From Mesorhizobium sp. NZP2298 (GTDB lineage Bacteria; Pseudomonadota; Alphaproteobacteria; Rhizobiales; Rhizobiaceae), in NCBI RefSeq assembly GCF_013170825.1, contig NZ_CP033365.1:3608001-3672000 (forward strand): a stretch of 64,000 nucleotides of DNA, given 5' to 3'. Below, piece by piece: positions 9,041 to 17,850 of this stretch. Within the stretch, counting starts at the first letter, position 1, and each line of letters starts with the position of its first letter. The notes beneath the pieces were generated by a model. The model did no database searches and was not told where the DNA came from. It saw nothing but the letters and a program-made list of their open reading frames with translations. A program made the translations under genes and the position numbers.

Positions 9041-10435
9041 ATGTCCATAGCCAGAGGACCGAGAGGTCTGATCCGCGTTGCGGCTTCGATGCTGGCGATG
9101 TTGATCGTCGCGCTGCCTATGCCGAAGGCATACGCCCAGACGACAAGCCAGTCCGGCCAACAGCAACCATCGGACAGCCAGGCAACGCTGACCGCCCGCA
9201 TCGACGCGGCTTACAGACTGATGATGGACGCGGGACGGTTCGACGAAGGCTATGCGCAATTGCGGGCAGCGCTGCTCGCCACCGCCAGAAGCGACCTCTA
9301 CGAATTCACCGTGGAGAGTTACTCGAACGCGGGCGCGACATTCCTCAACAACCAGATCCTCGACGAAGCCGAGGCGATTTTTGCCGAGGGCCTGAAGACG
9401 AGGGCGATGCAGCAGGATGTCGCCAAGCGCGCCGACTTTTATCTCAACTACGCAATGCTGAAGCAGGCGGAGAAGGATTATCAGGGCTTCGTGTCGATGT
9501 GCGCGACAGCCACCAATTTATACGCCCACTATCACGGCAAGGAGTCGCAGGAACTCCTGTATGCCAACGATGTGTTGGCGACCGGGGTCGCGGCGTTCGG
9601 TCAAATCGCTTCAGCCATCAATATCGAGCAGCGCAATCTGAAGTTGGCCGAGCAGGTGACAGGTACCGATGATCGTTTCATCTGGAAACTGCAGAACAAT
9701 CTGGCCGACATGCTGCGCCAGATGGGAGCTCCGACACGCGCCCTGCAATATGATCTGGCCGTGCTGGAGAAGCGTATCGGCTACTACGGCCCGGACCACT
9801 TCAACGTTTTGGTCAGCGCCAACAACACCGCGCAGGACTATCTGGACCTTGGCAAATACGACGAGGCCTTGCGCCACTTCCAGCAGGACCGGGACATTGC
9901 CGTCGTTCTCAAGCAGGAAGGCAATCTGGTCGAACAGGCCGATGCTTGGATGCTCTATACCAGGGTGCTCTCTGGTGCGCAGCGGCTCGATCAGCCAACG
10001 CTGGCACAGCTGCGGCAACTGACCACCGACCCGAATTATCCCGAGATACTGGCGATCAAGATCGCCAACCTGCTGGCCGCGCATTTTGCCACCGCGGGCG
10101 ACACCGAAAGCAGTATGGCCCAACTCGAACGAGCCTACAGCGTCGCCGGATCGACTTACGGGGTGGTGCATCCGCTGACATTTGCCGCGCGCCAGGCGAT
10201 GGCCAATCTCAAGGCAAGGAGGAATCCCGCCGCCGCGGCCGCCGATTTCGCTGCTCTCGACGATGACATGCTGCGTTGGAATTGGTTCCAGGTGAGCACA
10301 TCTGGCAATCCCGTCGTTGCCGAGGCCAGCCGCGCCCTGGCCGACGACATGCTTTACGACTATGCGCGCCTCGCAAAAGACAATGCGTCGGTGGTGTCGG
10401 CGTTTGCTAGCCGTGCGCCGCTGGCCGACGCTTGA
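9041..10435 (+). CDS. N-terminal (signal peptide plus TPR) part of a frameshifted TPR-CHAT protein
   Basis: The frame starts at ATG 9041 with a classic signal peptide (hydrophobic ASMLAMLIVALPMP, probable cleavage after AYA), so the product is exported. The next 430 residues are helical repeats of TPR type, for example FDEGYAQLRAALLAT, LDEAEAIFAEGL and the paired repeat around MGAPTRALQYDLAVLEK and LDLGKYDEALRHFQQ. It stops early at a TGA at 10433, just as an overlapping frame one base ahead begins to encode a CHAT domain. Dropping one base of the CC at 10411-10412 would join both halves into a protein of about 935 residues, the usual size of TPR-CHAT proteins. It is therefore best read as one half of a disrupted or mis-sequenced gene. 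Confidence 0.7.
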   Translation: MSIARGPRGLIRVAASMLAMLIVALPMPKAYAQTTSQSGQQQPSDSQATLTARIDAAYRLMMDAGRFDEGYAQLRAALLATARSDLYEFTVESYSNAGATFLNNQILDEAEAIFAEGLKTRAMQQDVAKRADFYLNYAMLKQAEKDYQGFVSMCATATNLYAHYHGKESQELLYANDVLATGVAAFGQIASAINIEQRNLKLAEQVTGTDDRFIWKLQNNLADMLRQMGAPTRALQYDLAVLEKRIGYYGPDHFNVLVSANNTAQDYLDLGKYDEALRHFQQDRDIAVVLKQEGNLVEQADAWMLYTRVLSGAQRLDQPTLAQLRQLTTDPNYPEILAIKIANLLAAHFATAGDTESSMAQLERAYSVAGSTYGVVHPLTFAARQAMANLKARRNPAAAAADFAALDDDMLRWNWFQVSTSGNPVVAEASRALADDMLYDYARLAKDNASVVSAFASRAPLADA

Positions 10436-11849
10436 GAATGAGAAACGCGATCTGTTGCGCAGGCTATCCCGCTTGATCGATCCGAACGATCTGGAGACAC
10501 GGCACTTGATCGAGGCAGGGATCCAGCTGTCCCTGGCCTATCAAGAGGCGGCTTCCAGCGGTGACAGCTCCGATGATCCGGGAGCGGTGCAGCCCGACCA
10601 GGTTGAGGCGGCGTACCAAAAAGCCATCGCCAAAGTCATGGCCAAGTACAGTTTCAGCCAGGGTCTGGTGGACAAACCCCTCCCGTCGCCCGGCACCTTG
10701 CTGAAGCCCAATCAGGCGCTGATCGACTACTTCATCACCCGCAAGTGGCGGGCCGATCGGGAGAGCGCCGAACCGCTGGAAGACGAGCGCCTCTATGCGA
10801 TCGTCACACGCAAGGACCAGCCGCCGCGCCTCTACGATCTCGGCGATCCGCGCCGGCTCATCCCGGCCGCTCGCGAAACACGCATGGCAAATCTGAGGTC
10901 GACGCGTTCCGCGCAGGAGCGCGGCGCCGTGACGTTGGTCGACCTGAACGCCACATTCACGGGGCTTTATGCCGGTCTGATCGCACCGCTGGAGCCATCG
11001 CTCGGTGGCGCCGACACGCTCTTCGTGGTGCCGGACGGCAAACTGTTTTCGGTGCCGTTCCCGCTGCTGCAGGACGGCAAGGGTGCAACGCTTGATGACC
11101 ACTTCGCCGTGCGCATGCTGACGCGGCCGGAATCGCTGCTGAACGCCAGCGTCGACCAGAGTCTTCCCAAGACCGGCAGAGCCCTGCTGGCCGGCGGGCT
11201 GGATTATGCGCGAGGTCCGGAAAAGGGGGCGGAGCCGTTACCGGGCACCCGCAAGGAGGTGGATGCGATCGCCTCGATCCTGCGCGCCGATGACTATTCG
11301 GTCCAAATGCTGACCGGAACGGCGGCCAGCGAGCGGACGTTGCGCGAGGATATGGAGCAGGCGACGGTCGCGCATCTGGCCACCCACGGCGCCTACCGTG
11401 ACGAAAAAGAGGGCGGCGTGGGCGGTGTGAACGCCCTTTGGCAGAGCCAGGTCGTGCTGTCGCAAGCCGGAGACCGGCAGTCGATGAAACGTGACGATGA
11501 TGACGGTCGGCTCTATGGCATGGAACTGACGAACTGGGATCTGTCGGGGCTCGACCTGCTTGTCCTGTCCGCCTGTGAGACGGCGCGCGGCCAGGAGACA
11601 TTCGTCGGCGGCTTGCGCGGTCTGCCTACGGCAATCAACATTGCCGGCGCCAAACGCTCGCTGCTGACGCTGTGGCCGGTGGACGACGCCGGTACCGCCG
11701 CCTTCATGGTCGGGTTCTACCACTATCTTGCCGCCGGACAGACCTATCCGGAAGCACTGCGCCAGACCCGCCGCGATGCCCGCGACGGCAAGATATCAGG
11801 CGCCCAGGATTCGCGGGTCTGGGCCGCCTTTGTCATGTTCGAGAACTGA
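10383..11849 (+). CDS. C-terminal CHAT (caspase-like) protease domain of the frameshifted TPR-CHAT protein
   Basis: This frame carries the CHAT domain, a caspase-fold peptidase found with TPR repeats. The catalytic pair is visible: histidine in VAHLATHGAY (near 11383) and cysteine in LLVLSACETARGQ (near 11574). Family stretches TLFVVPDGKLFSVPFPLL, LPGTRKEVDAIASIL and KRSLLTLWPVDDAGTAAFM are also present. The peptide continuous with the upstream TPR frame begins near base 10412 (RRWPTLENEKRDLL); the ATG at 10383 is only the first ATG in this frame and has no ribosome site, so the piece probably has no start of its own. CHAT proteins can act as proteases in cell-death or secretion-linked systems; the target is unknown. 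The catalytic part itself is intact. Confidence 0.75.
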   Translation: MRRWCRRLLAVRRWPTLENEKRDLLRRLSRLIDPNDLETRHLIEAGIQLSLAYQEAASSGDSSDDPGAVQPDQVEAAYQKAIAKVMAKYSFSQGLVDKPLPSPGTLLKPNQALIDYFITRKWRADRESAEPLEDERLYAIVTRKDQPPRLYDLGDPRRLIPAARETRMANLRSTRSAQERGAVTLVDLNATFTGLYAGLIAPLEPSLGGADTLFVVPDGKLFSVPFPLLQDGKGATLDDHFAVRMLTRPESLLNASVDQSLPKTGRALLAGGLDYARGPEKGAEPLPGTRKEVDAIASILRADDYSVQMLTGTAASERTLREDMEQATVAHLATHGAYRDEKEGGVGGVNALWQSQVVLSQAGDRQSMKRDDDDGRLYGMELTNWDLSGLDLLVLSACETARGQETFVGGLRGLPTAINIAGAKRSLLTLWPVDDAGTAAFMVGFYHYLAAGQTYPEALRQTRRDARDGKISGAQDSRVWAAFVMFEN

Positions 11850-11882
11850 GGCCGCTCAAGGCGAGTGATTGCTCGCGGGCGC

Positions 11883-12614
11883 TCACGCGGATCGCGCCAA
11901 CGCAAATGGTCCGGCTGCATCGCTTCGGCGGATGAGGCTCGACAGGAAAGATCCCTTCGCTTGCAGGAAGGCATGCAGGCGTTGCGGATAATCCGGCGCC
12001 ACGGTGTCCCTGATCGACGATCGATCATTCAGCGCTTTCCGCCAGGCCTGGACGCGCGGCTTGCCATCCAGGATGCCGAAGTCGCCGATCCGGTCGAAAG
12101 CGTCGACATATCTGAAAACAGGGCCGTAGACCGCGTCGACGAGCGAGAAGCTGTCGCCGGCGAACCATGGCTCGCTCCGGTCGGTGCCATCAGCCAGTTC
12201 GGCCTCGAGGCGCTCGAACATCCCCGACAGCGCGCGGGACTCGGCAAGGAAGCCGGCCTCGGTCGGCGCTGAATAGAACCGGCCGATGGCATTGAGCATG
12301 GCCGAGCCGTATTCGATCCAGGCACGGTGCCGGGCACGGGTATAGGGGTCGGCCGGGTGCAGGGGATTGGCCTGTGTCTCCTCGAGGAATTCGAGGATGA
12401 CGGCGGATTCGAAGACGATCGTTTCGTCGCCATTTCGCTGCACGCGCAGCAGCGGCACCTTGCCGAGCGGCGAGATCGCCTTGAACCACACAGGCTTGTC
12501 GGCGAGGTCGATGTCGACGCGCTCGAACGGCACGCCTTTCTCGGTCAGCGAGATTGCCGCGCGCTGGACATAGGGACAGAGAGGATGGCTGACGAGGATG
12601 AGCATGTCGGACAT
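11883..12614 (-). CDS. Glutathione S-transferase family protein
   Basis: The 243-residue protein has an N-terminal thioredoxin-like domain with LVSHPLCPYVQRAAISL, whose CPYVQR is the cysteine-type active site of omega/zeta-like GSTs, and the cis-proline and glutathione-binding region PLGKVPLLR followed by VFESAVILEFLEE. The all-helical C-terminal domain includes WFAGDSFSLVDAVYGPVFRYV. Such proteins transfer or remove glutathione on electrophiles. The ATG at 12614 has AAAGG shortly upstream and gives the conserved N-terminus. It is divergent from a MarR regulator across a region packed with ATGCA-type palindromes, so it is likely induced by electrophiles or oxidants through that regulator. Confidence 0.87.
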   Translation of the reverse strand: MSDMLILVSHPLCPYVQRAAISLTEKGVPFERVDIDLADKPVWFKAISPLGKVPLLRVQRNGDETIVFESAVILEFLEETQANPLHPADPYTRARHRAWIEYGSAMLNAIGRFYSAPTEAGFLAESRALSGMFERLEAELADGTDRSEPWFAGDSFSLVDAVYGPVFRYVDAFDRIGDFGILDGKPRVQAWRKALNDRSSIRDTVAPDYPQRLHAFLQAKGSFLSSLIRRSDAAGPFALARSA

Positions 12615-12631
12615 GATTGCCTTTCGACGTT

Positions 12632-12692
12632 GATGCAGTTGCATCTATATAGATGCATGTGCATTTATCGTCAAGCTTGATGCATCTGCATC
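12632..12692. promoter_or_regulatory. Cluster of GATGCA-N2-TGCATC operator-like palindromes (MarR/GST divergent region)
   Basis: Three related sites lie in the 96-base divergent gap: GATGCAGTTGCATC at 12632-12645, GATGCATGTGCATT at 12652-12665 and GATGCATCTGCATC at 12679-12692. Sites 1 and 3 are perfect six-base inverted arms. Between sites 1 and 2 there is also a perfect 18-base palindrome (12640-12657) centred on CTATATAG. Sites 1 and 2 are 20 bases apart, two helical turns. MarR dimers bind palindromes of about this size, so these are the likely operators of the adjacent MarR protein. The promoter elements themselves were not resolved. Confidence 0.6.
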
Positions 12693-12710
12693 TATCGCCT
12701 AGGGTGGCTC

Positions 12711-13169
12711 ATGACCGAGAAAGCCATGCCTTCGCCGGAAGCCATCAAGGCCTGGGCCCGCCTGATGCGCGTTTCGCGCCAACTGGTGGAACGTGCCGAA
12801 GACGCCCTGAAAGAGGGCGGCCTGCCGCCGCTTGCCTGGTACGATGTGCTGCATGAGCTCGCCGAGGCGGGCGAGGGGGGCTTGCGGCCGTTTCAATTGA
12901 TCGAGCGCACCCTGTTCGCGCAGTACAACATCTCGCGGCTGCTGGCGCGGCTTGAGGCCGACGGATTGGTCGAGAAGCTGCCGGTGGCCGATGACGGCCG
13001 AGGCCAGACCATACGCATCACGGCCAAGGGGCGCGAGACGCGCCGCCGGATGTGGGCCATTTACGGGCGGTCGATCGCCGAACTGGTTGGCGCCAGGCTT
13101 TCACCGGACGAGCTGAACATGGTGTCGGCACTGCTTGGCCGGCTGCGCCATCCGCCTGCCGGCGATTGA
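12711..13169 (+). CDS. MarR-family transcriptional regulator
   Basis: The 152-residue dimeric winged-helix protein shows the MarR order: an N-terminal dimerisation helix, LPPLAWYDVLHELAEAGEGG, the recognition region LRPFQLIERTLFAQYNISRLLARLEADGLVEK, the wing DGRGQTIRITAKGRETRRRM and a C-terminal helix. The ATG at 12711 follows GGGTGG. It is divergent from a GST gene, with three palindromic sites between, which points to repression of the GST gene and autoregulation, released by an electrophile or phenolic ligand. The ligand cannot be inferred. Confident family call. Confidence 0.9.
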   Translation: MTEKAMPSPEAIKAWARLMRVSRQLVERAEDALKEGGLPPLAWYDVLHELAEAGEGGLRPFQLIERTLFAQYNISRLLARLEADGLVEKLPVADDGRGQTIRITAKGRETRRRMWAIYGRSIAELVGARLSPDELNMVSALLGRLRHPPAGD

Positions 13170-13253
13170 GCATAGGCGCTGCGCGCGTCGCGCGGATAGT
13201 TGCGGATATTTTTCGTCATGTCCCCTTGCGCCGAGCATCGGATTGCGCAATAT

Positions 13254-13278
13254 GCCGAACCGTAACGTACGGTACGGC
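13254..13278. promoter_or_regulatory. 25-bp near-perfect palindrome upstream of the TetR gene, operator candidate
   Basis: The arms GCCGAACCGTA (13254-13264) and TACGGTACGGC (13268-13278) match at ten of eleven positions around a three-base centre ACG. The site ends 44 bases before the GTG of the TetR regulator. TetR-family operators are commonly palindromes of this size with a GTAC/GGTAC core. Autoregulation through this site is inferred. Confidence 0.5.
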
Positions 13279-13322
13279 TTCTGGGTGACGCCAAGGCCTC
13301 TGCCTTTGAACGGGAACAAAGC

Positions 13323-13976
13323 GTGTTGCTGGCAAACGCCGACATCGACAACAGCCAGGCGCTGACGGAGCGCCAGAAAGCCGTTCTGGATGCGGCATTG
13401 CGGCTGTTGGTCGAGGAGGGCGACCATCTGACCATGACCGCCGTGGCGCGGCGGGCCAGTTGTTCCAAGGAAACGCTCTACAAGTGGTTTGGCGACCGTG
13501 ACGGGTTGCTGACGGCGACGGTGCAGTGGCAGGCCTCAAAGGTGCGTGTGGCGCAGGTCGACGGCAAGGGGCTCGACCTTGCCTCCCTGACGGCAAGCCT
13601 CGAGCGCTTCGCCTCCGACTGGCTCAAGGTGATCTCCAGCGACACCTCGATCGCGCTCAACCGGGTGGCGGTCGGTCATGCCGGATCGGGCAAGGACAAT
13701 CTCGGCGCCGTTGTGCTGGAAAACGGCCGTTTCGCGCTGGCGAGGCGGCTGAAGCCGGTGCTCGAGGCGGGACGCCAGGCCGGGCTGCTGGAGTTCACGG
13801 ACGCCGAGACGGCGTTCCGCACTTTTTTCGGGCTGGTTGCCCGCGACGTGCAGATCCGTCTGCTGCTCGGCGACCGGCTGGAATTGACTGAGGCGACGAT
13901 CGGCGGCGATTCCGTGCGCGCGACGCAGCAGTTTCTCGCTCTTTTCGGAGCAAAAACCCGGCCGCAAGGCCTCTGA
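13323..13976 (+). CDS. TetR/AcrR-family transcriptional regulator
   Basis: The 217-residue repressor has the N-terminal TetR helix-turn-helix: RQKAVLDAALRLLVEEG, then MTAVARRASCSKETLYKWFGDRDGLLTATV. The C-terminal ligand domain (FASDWLKVISSDTSIALNRVAV, then FRTFFGLVARDVQIRLLLGD) resembles the AefR-like subgroup. It begins at a GTG and ends only 26 bases before ilvC on the same strand, so the two may be co-transcribed. A 25-base imperfect palindrome lies just upstream. The link to ilvC is positional only; AefR-like proteins usually control efflux or quorum-related genes, none of which is seen next to it. Confidence 0.85.
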   Translation: MLLANADIDNSQALTERQKAVLDAALRLLVEEGDHLTMTAVARRASCSKETLYKWFGDRDGLLTATVQWQASKVRVAQVDGKGLDLASLTASLERFASDWLKVISSDTSIALNRVAVGHAGSGKDNLGAVVLENGRFALARRLKPVLEAGRQAGLLEFTDAETAFRTFFGLVARDVQIRLLLGDRLELTEATIGGDSVRATQQFLALFGAKTRPQGL

Positions 13977-13999
13977 TCTTAGAAACGGGAAGGAAGTAA

Positions 14000-15022
<1,023 letters not shown>

Positions 15023-15077
15023 GCAGATCCACGTTTCTTGCCTTGCGCGTCCTCGGGCTTCGCCCTGCGGGAGCGCG

Positions 15078-15123
15078 GGGATATCGAGGGACAAGCTGGT
15101 CGACAAGGCCAAGAACTGGGCGA
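15078..15123 (+). repeat. Diverged partial copy of the ilvC 3' end
   Basis: This stretch matches bases 14981-15026 (the last codons of ilvC plus the stop region) at 38 of 46 positions, including a 19-base identical core that encodes KLVDKA. The second copy reads TGG where ilvC has its TGA stop. The two copies are separated by about 51 bases containing a GC-rich imperfect hairpin. It looks like a local tandem duplication, or the remnant of an older end of the gene. Confidence 0.65.
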
Positions 15124-15144
15124 AGTCAGCTCTATCAAAAACAG

Positions 15145-15170
15145 AAACGGCGCCTCGTGGCGCCGTTTTT
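15145..15170 (+). terminator. Intrinsic terminator after ilvC
   Basis: A ten-base GC-rich stem, AAACGGCGCC (15145-15154) with GGCGCCGTTT (15159-15168), closes on a TCGT loop and runs straight into a T-run. It ends ilvC transcription. Because the left arm begins with A residues it may also work weakly for the convergent BA14K gene on the other strand. Confidence 0.85.
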
Positions 15171-15191
15171 CATTTTCGCATCACGCTAAAC

Positions 15192-15749
15192 TCAGCTGTA
15201 AGGCGAGTAGCACTGCTGGCGCGGGCCATTATAGGGCTGGAACGTGTTGTCCCAGGAGCGATACGACCGGTAGCGGTTGTAGCACCATTGCACATGGGCG
15301 TTGGAAAGCCGTCCGGCGCGATAATAACGGCGCGGCGGCGGTGCATAGTAATCGTAGTTGTTATACATGCTGCCAAGGCCGAGCCCCAAGCCAAGGCCAA
15401 GGACCGCAGCGGCGGCGCCGTCATCATAGTAGCCGCCGTGGTAGTGGCGGCGGCCATGGCGCCAGCGCCAGTTGTCGCCGCCGTTCCAGTTGCCGCCACC
15501 ATTCCAGTGCCGGTTTCCGTTCCAATGGCCCGACCGGCGCAAGCGCCAGTCATTGTTGAAGCTACGGTTATTGTTGTTGCCGCCCGCCCAGCTGTCACGA
15601 ACCGGCGTGACCGTCGGTGCCGCGGTGTTGGTGGGAACCGACAGGTCCGGCTGCAGGATCGGTCCGGCGGCCGACGGCGCCGTGATGCCTGAGACGATGC
15701 CGAGCGCTATCAGCCCGGACTTGATGGTGGAAGAAAAGAGCGAGTTCAT
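15192..15749 (-). CDS. BA14K-family secreted protein
   Basis: The 185-residue protein begins with an N-terminal signal segment ([18 protein letters not shown]), then a low-complexity region rich in Asn, Gly, Trp, Arg and Tyr, then a short glycine/alanine-rich hydrophobic stretch ([13 protein letters not shown]). It ends in the BA14K motif [19 protein letters not shown] with a second cysteine in GPRQQC. BA14K proteins of Brucella and rhizobia are surface or periplasmic proteins with lectin-like and immunoreactive properties; their cell role is unsettled. The ATG at 15749 is preceded by GGAGAG. An upstream frame to 15851 has no signal character and is rejected as the start. Confidence 0.82.
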   Translation of the reverse strand: MNSLFSSTIKSGLIALGIVSGITAPSAAGPILQPDLSVPTNTAAPTVTPVRDSWAGGNNNNRSFNNDWRLRRSGHWNGNRHWNGGGNWNGGDNWRWRHGRRHYHGGYYDDGAAAAVLGLGLGLGLGSMYNNYDYYAPPPRRYYRAGRLSNAHVQWCYNRYRSYRSWDNTFQPYNGPRQQCYSPYS

Positions 15750-15937
15750 TACACTCTCCAAGAGATACGGCCCCACGCCTGCCCTGGGAATGGGCCCAAT
15801 GTGGATGTTTGCATCTGAACGGCGCATGAACGGAAAGGTTCCGTCAACCATGGCGCGAATGCCGGCAGGACCAACCGATCTCTGCTTGTGGTCCTGCGAT
15901 CTTGTTTTCCGGCGCTCTTGCAGGCAAAGGTCTGGGC

Positions 15938-17050
15938 ATGTCGCTGCGCCTTGCTACCTTCAATGTCGAGAACCTGATGAACAGGTTCGATTTTTCCGGC
16001 TATCGCAACCAGCTCAACGAGGATCGGACGCTGGCGCTGTTCGATATACAGAGCGAGGCCGAGTACAAGGTGCTGGAACAGGCCCGCGCCATCGCGCAGT
16101 CCGACGACACGCGCCAGCTCTCGGCGTTGGCGATCGCCGCTACCCGGGCCGACATCATCTGCATGCAGGAGGTCGACAACATCGAGGCGCTGAAGGCCTT
16201 CGAATATGGCTATTTGTTCAAGATGGTGGGGCAGGGCTACCGGCAGAAATACACCACGTCAGGCAATGATTCTCGCGGCATCGACGTCGCCGTGATGATG
16301 CGCAACGAGACCGCGCAGGGACAGCCGATCGAATTCGTGCGCATGACCAGCCATGCCTATGTCACCTACGAGCAGTTCGGGCTGCATACGCCGGAACTGG
16401 CGGCCCTCGGCAGCCAGGCCAATGAACGCATCTTCCGGCGCGACTGCCTGGAAGTCGACATCACCGTGGGCGGCCTGCCGCTGACGCTTTATCTCGTGCA
16501 TTTCAAGTCGATGGGCCCGCCGCGCAACGGGCTCGACGGACGCGAGGCGACGATGCCGGTGCGCATCGCCGAGGCGCTAGCCGTGCGCCGGATCATCGAG
16601 GAGCGCTTTGGTAGGGACCATGCCGCCGACAAGCGCTGGGCGATCTGCGGCGACATGAACGACTACCGGCAGCGCGTCAAGATCGCCGGCGATGATGTCG
16701 ACGGCTACCGTTTCGAGGTGGTCGACGAGAGCCAGTCCTGCATCAACCTGCTGACGGCTGGCGGCTTCTGCGAAAACGTCGTCGAGCGGCGGCCGGAAAT
16801 GAACCGCTGGACCTTCTATCACACACGCGGGCCTGAAGAGCGGCATCTCTGCCAGCTCGACTACATACTACTCTCCAGGGGACTGGCGGCGAAGAATGCC
16901 ACCGCCGTTCCCGACATCATCCGCAACGGCCAGCCCTGGCGCACGATCTTTCCGGCGGGCCAGGAGGTCGAGCGCTTTCCGCGCGCCGGCTGGGACCGGC
17001 CGAAAGCGTCCGACCATTGCCCGGTGGCGATCACGCTGGACATGGCTTGA
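15938..17050 (+). CDS. Endonuclease/exonuclease/phosphatase (EEP) family protein
   Basis: The 370-residue enzyme shows the EEP metal-dependent fold: [11 protein letters not shown] at the N-terminus, the catalytic glutamate in CMQEVDN, a substrate histidine region in YLVHFKS, the GDMND motif (near residue 240) and the C-terminal [10 protein letters not shown] with the catalytic Asp-His pair. Family members hydrolyse phosphodiester or phosphomonoester bonds in nucleic acids, lipids or sugars. No signal peptide is seen, so it is probably cytoplasmic. The ATG at 15938 starts the conserved core; a TTG at 15902 is less likely. A Nudix gene starts 24 bases after it, suggesting a two-gene unit. Confidence 0.82.
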   Translation: MSLRLATFNVENLMNRFDFSGYRNQLNEDRTLALFDIQSEAEYKVLEQARAIAQSDDTRQLSALAIAATRADIICMQEVDNIEALKAFEYGYLFKMVGQGYRQKYTTSGNDSRGIDVAVMMRNETAQGQPIEFVRMTSHAYVTYEQFGLHTPELAALGSQANERIFRRDCLEVDITVGGLPLTLYLVHFKSMGPPRNGLDGREATMPVRIAEALAVRRIIEERFGRDHAADKRWAICGDMNDYRQRVKIAGDDVDGYRFEVVDESQSCINLLTAGGFCENVVERRPEMNRWTFYHTRGPEERHLCQLDYILLSRGLAAKNATAVPDIIRNGQPWRTIFPAGQEVERFPRAGWDRPKASDHCPVAITLDMA

Positions 17051-17073
17051 TAAGGGACTGAGGCTGGATTGGC

Positions 17074-17787
17074 ATGAGTTTCGACCTGCCGCGCAATGTC
17101 ATCCTGACGGTCGATGCCGTCGACGTCCGGCTCGACCCCGGCCCGCATCCTTTCGCCAGGGATAATGCGGCGGCGATCGCCGAGAACTGGCAGCGCGAGA
17201 TAGCAGCCAATCCCGCGCTGTTCGACGGCACCGTGGTGCTGCTGTCGCAACTTGCCTGGCGCGACAACCGCCTCGTCGGCCGCTGCCATGCGGTCAACTA
17301 CTCCACCTTCATGCTCTGGCGGAAGCGGCCAGAGAATTCCGGCGCCGAGCACGCCTATGCTCATGCCGTGCTGGTGGCGGGCGACAATGCGCTGGTGGCG
17401 ATCCGCATGGGACCGCAGACGGTCAATGCCGGCCGCGTCTATTTCGCCGCCGGCTCGTTCGAACCTGTGGATTTCCGCGACGGGATGGTCGATGTCGATT
17501 TCAACATGATCCGCGAGGTGCGCGAAGAGACCGGTATCGACCTGACGGATGCCAGGCGCGGCGTGCGCTGGCACGCTTTGTCGACGGCAAGCGGCACGGT
17601 GATCTTCCGCCGCTATCATGTCGATGAGCCGGCCGATGAGGTCGCGCGCCGAATTTCTGCCTTCGTTGCCGCCGAAACCGATCCGGAGATCGAGGGGCCG
17701 GTGATCATCCGTCACGCCGCCGACCTGCCGGATGGGCTGTCGCCGCACATGAAGCCGCTGGTCGAGTGGCATTTCGCCTACAGCTAG
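17074..17787 (+). CDS. Nudix hydrolase-like protein
   Basis: The 237-residue protein carries the core of a Nudix box, IREVREETGIDL, near residues 145-156, which supplies the metal-binding REUxEE. The first half of the box is degenerate: the glycine and glutamate expected upstream are not at their usual spacings. An N-terminal domain precedes it (FDGTVVLLSQLAWRDNRLVG and VNYSTFMLWRKRP), as in the larger nucleotide- or CoA-directed Nudix proteins. It follows the EEP-family gene by 24 bases. The substrate, probably a nucleoside diphosphate derivative, is unknown. Confidence 0.75.
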   Translation: MSFDLPRNVILTVDAVDVRLDPGPHPFARDNAAAIAENWQREIAANPALFDGTVVLLSQLAWRDNRLVGRCHAVNYSTFMLWRKRPENSGAEHAYAHAVLVAGDNALVAIRMGPQTVNAGRVYFAAGSFEPVDFRDGMVDVDFNMIREVREETGIDLTDARRGVRWHALSTASGTVIFRRYHVDEPADEVARRISAFVAAETDPEIEGPVIIRHAADLPDGLSPHMKPLVEWHFAYS

Positions 17788-17850
17788 ATTGTCGTTTCCG
17801 CCCGCCGGCTTTTAAACTCCGCTCGGTTTTGACGAATCGGCGGGGGCCGC

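Noticed and set aside
10413..10440. Programmed +1 frameshift at the GCT TGA of the TPR-CHAT gene
   Set aside because: The site lacks the CTT TGA slip sequence and upstream ribosome-site stimulator of known cases, and the peptide alignment places the break about 20 bases earlier, at the CC of 10411-10412, which fits a simple insertion better.
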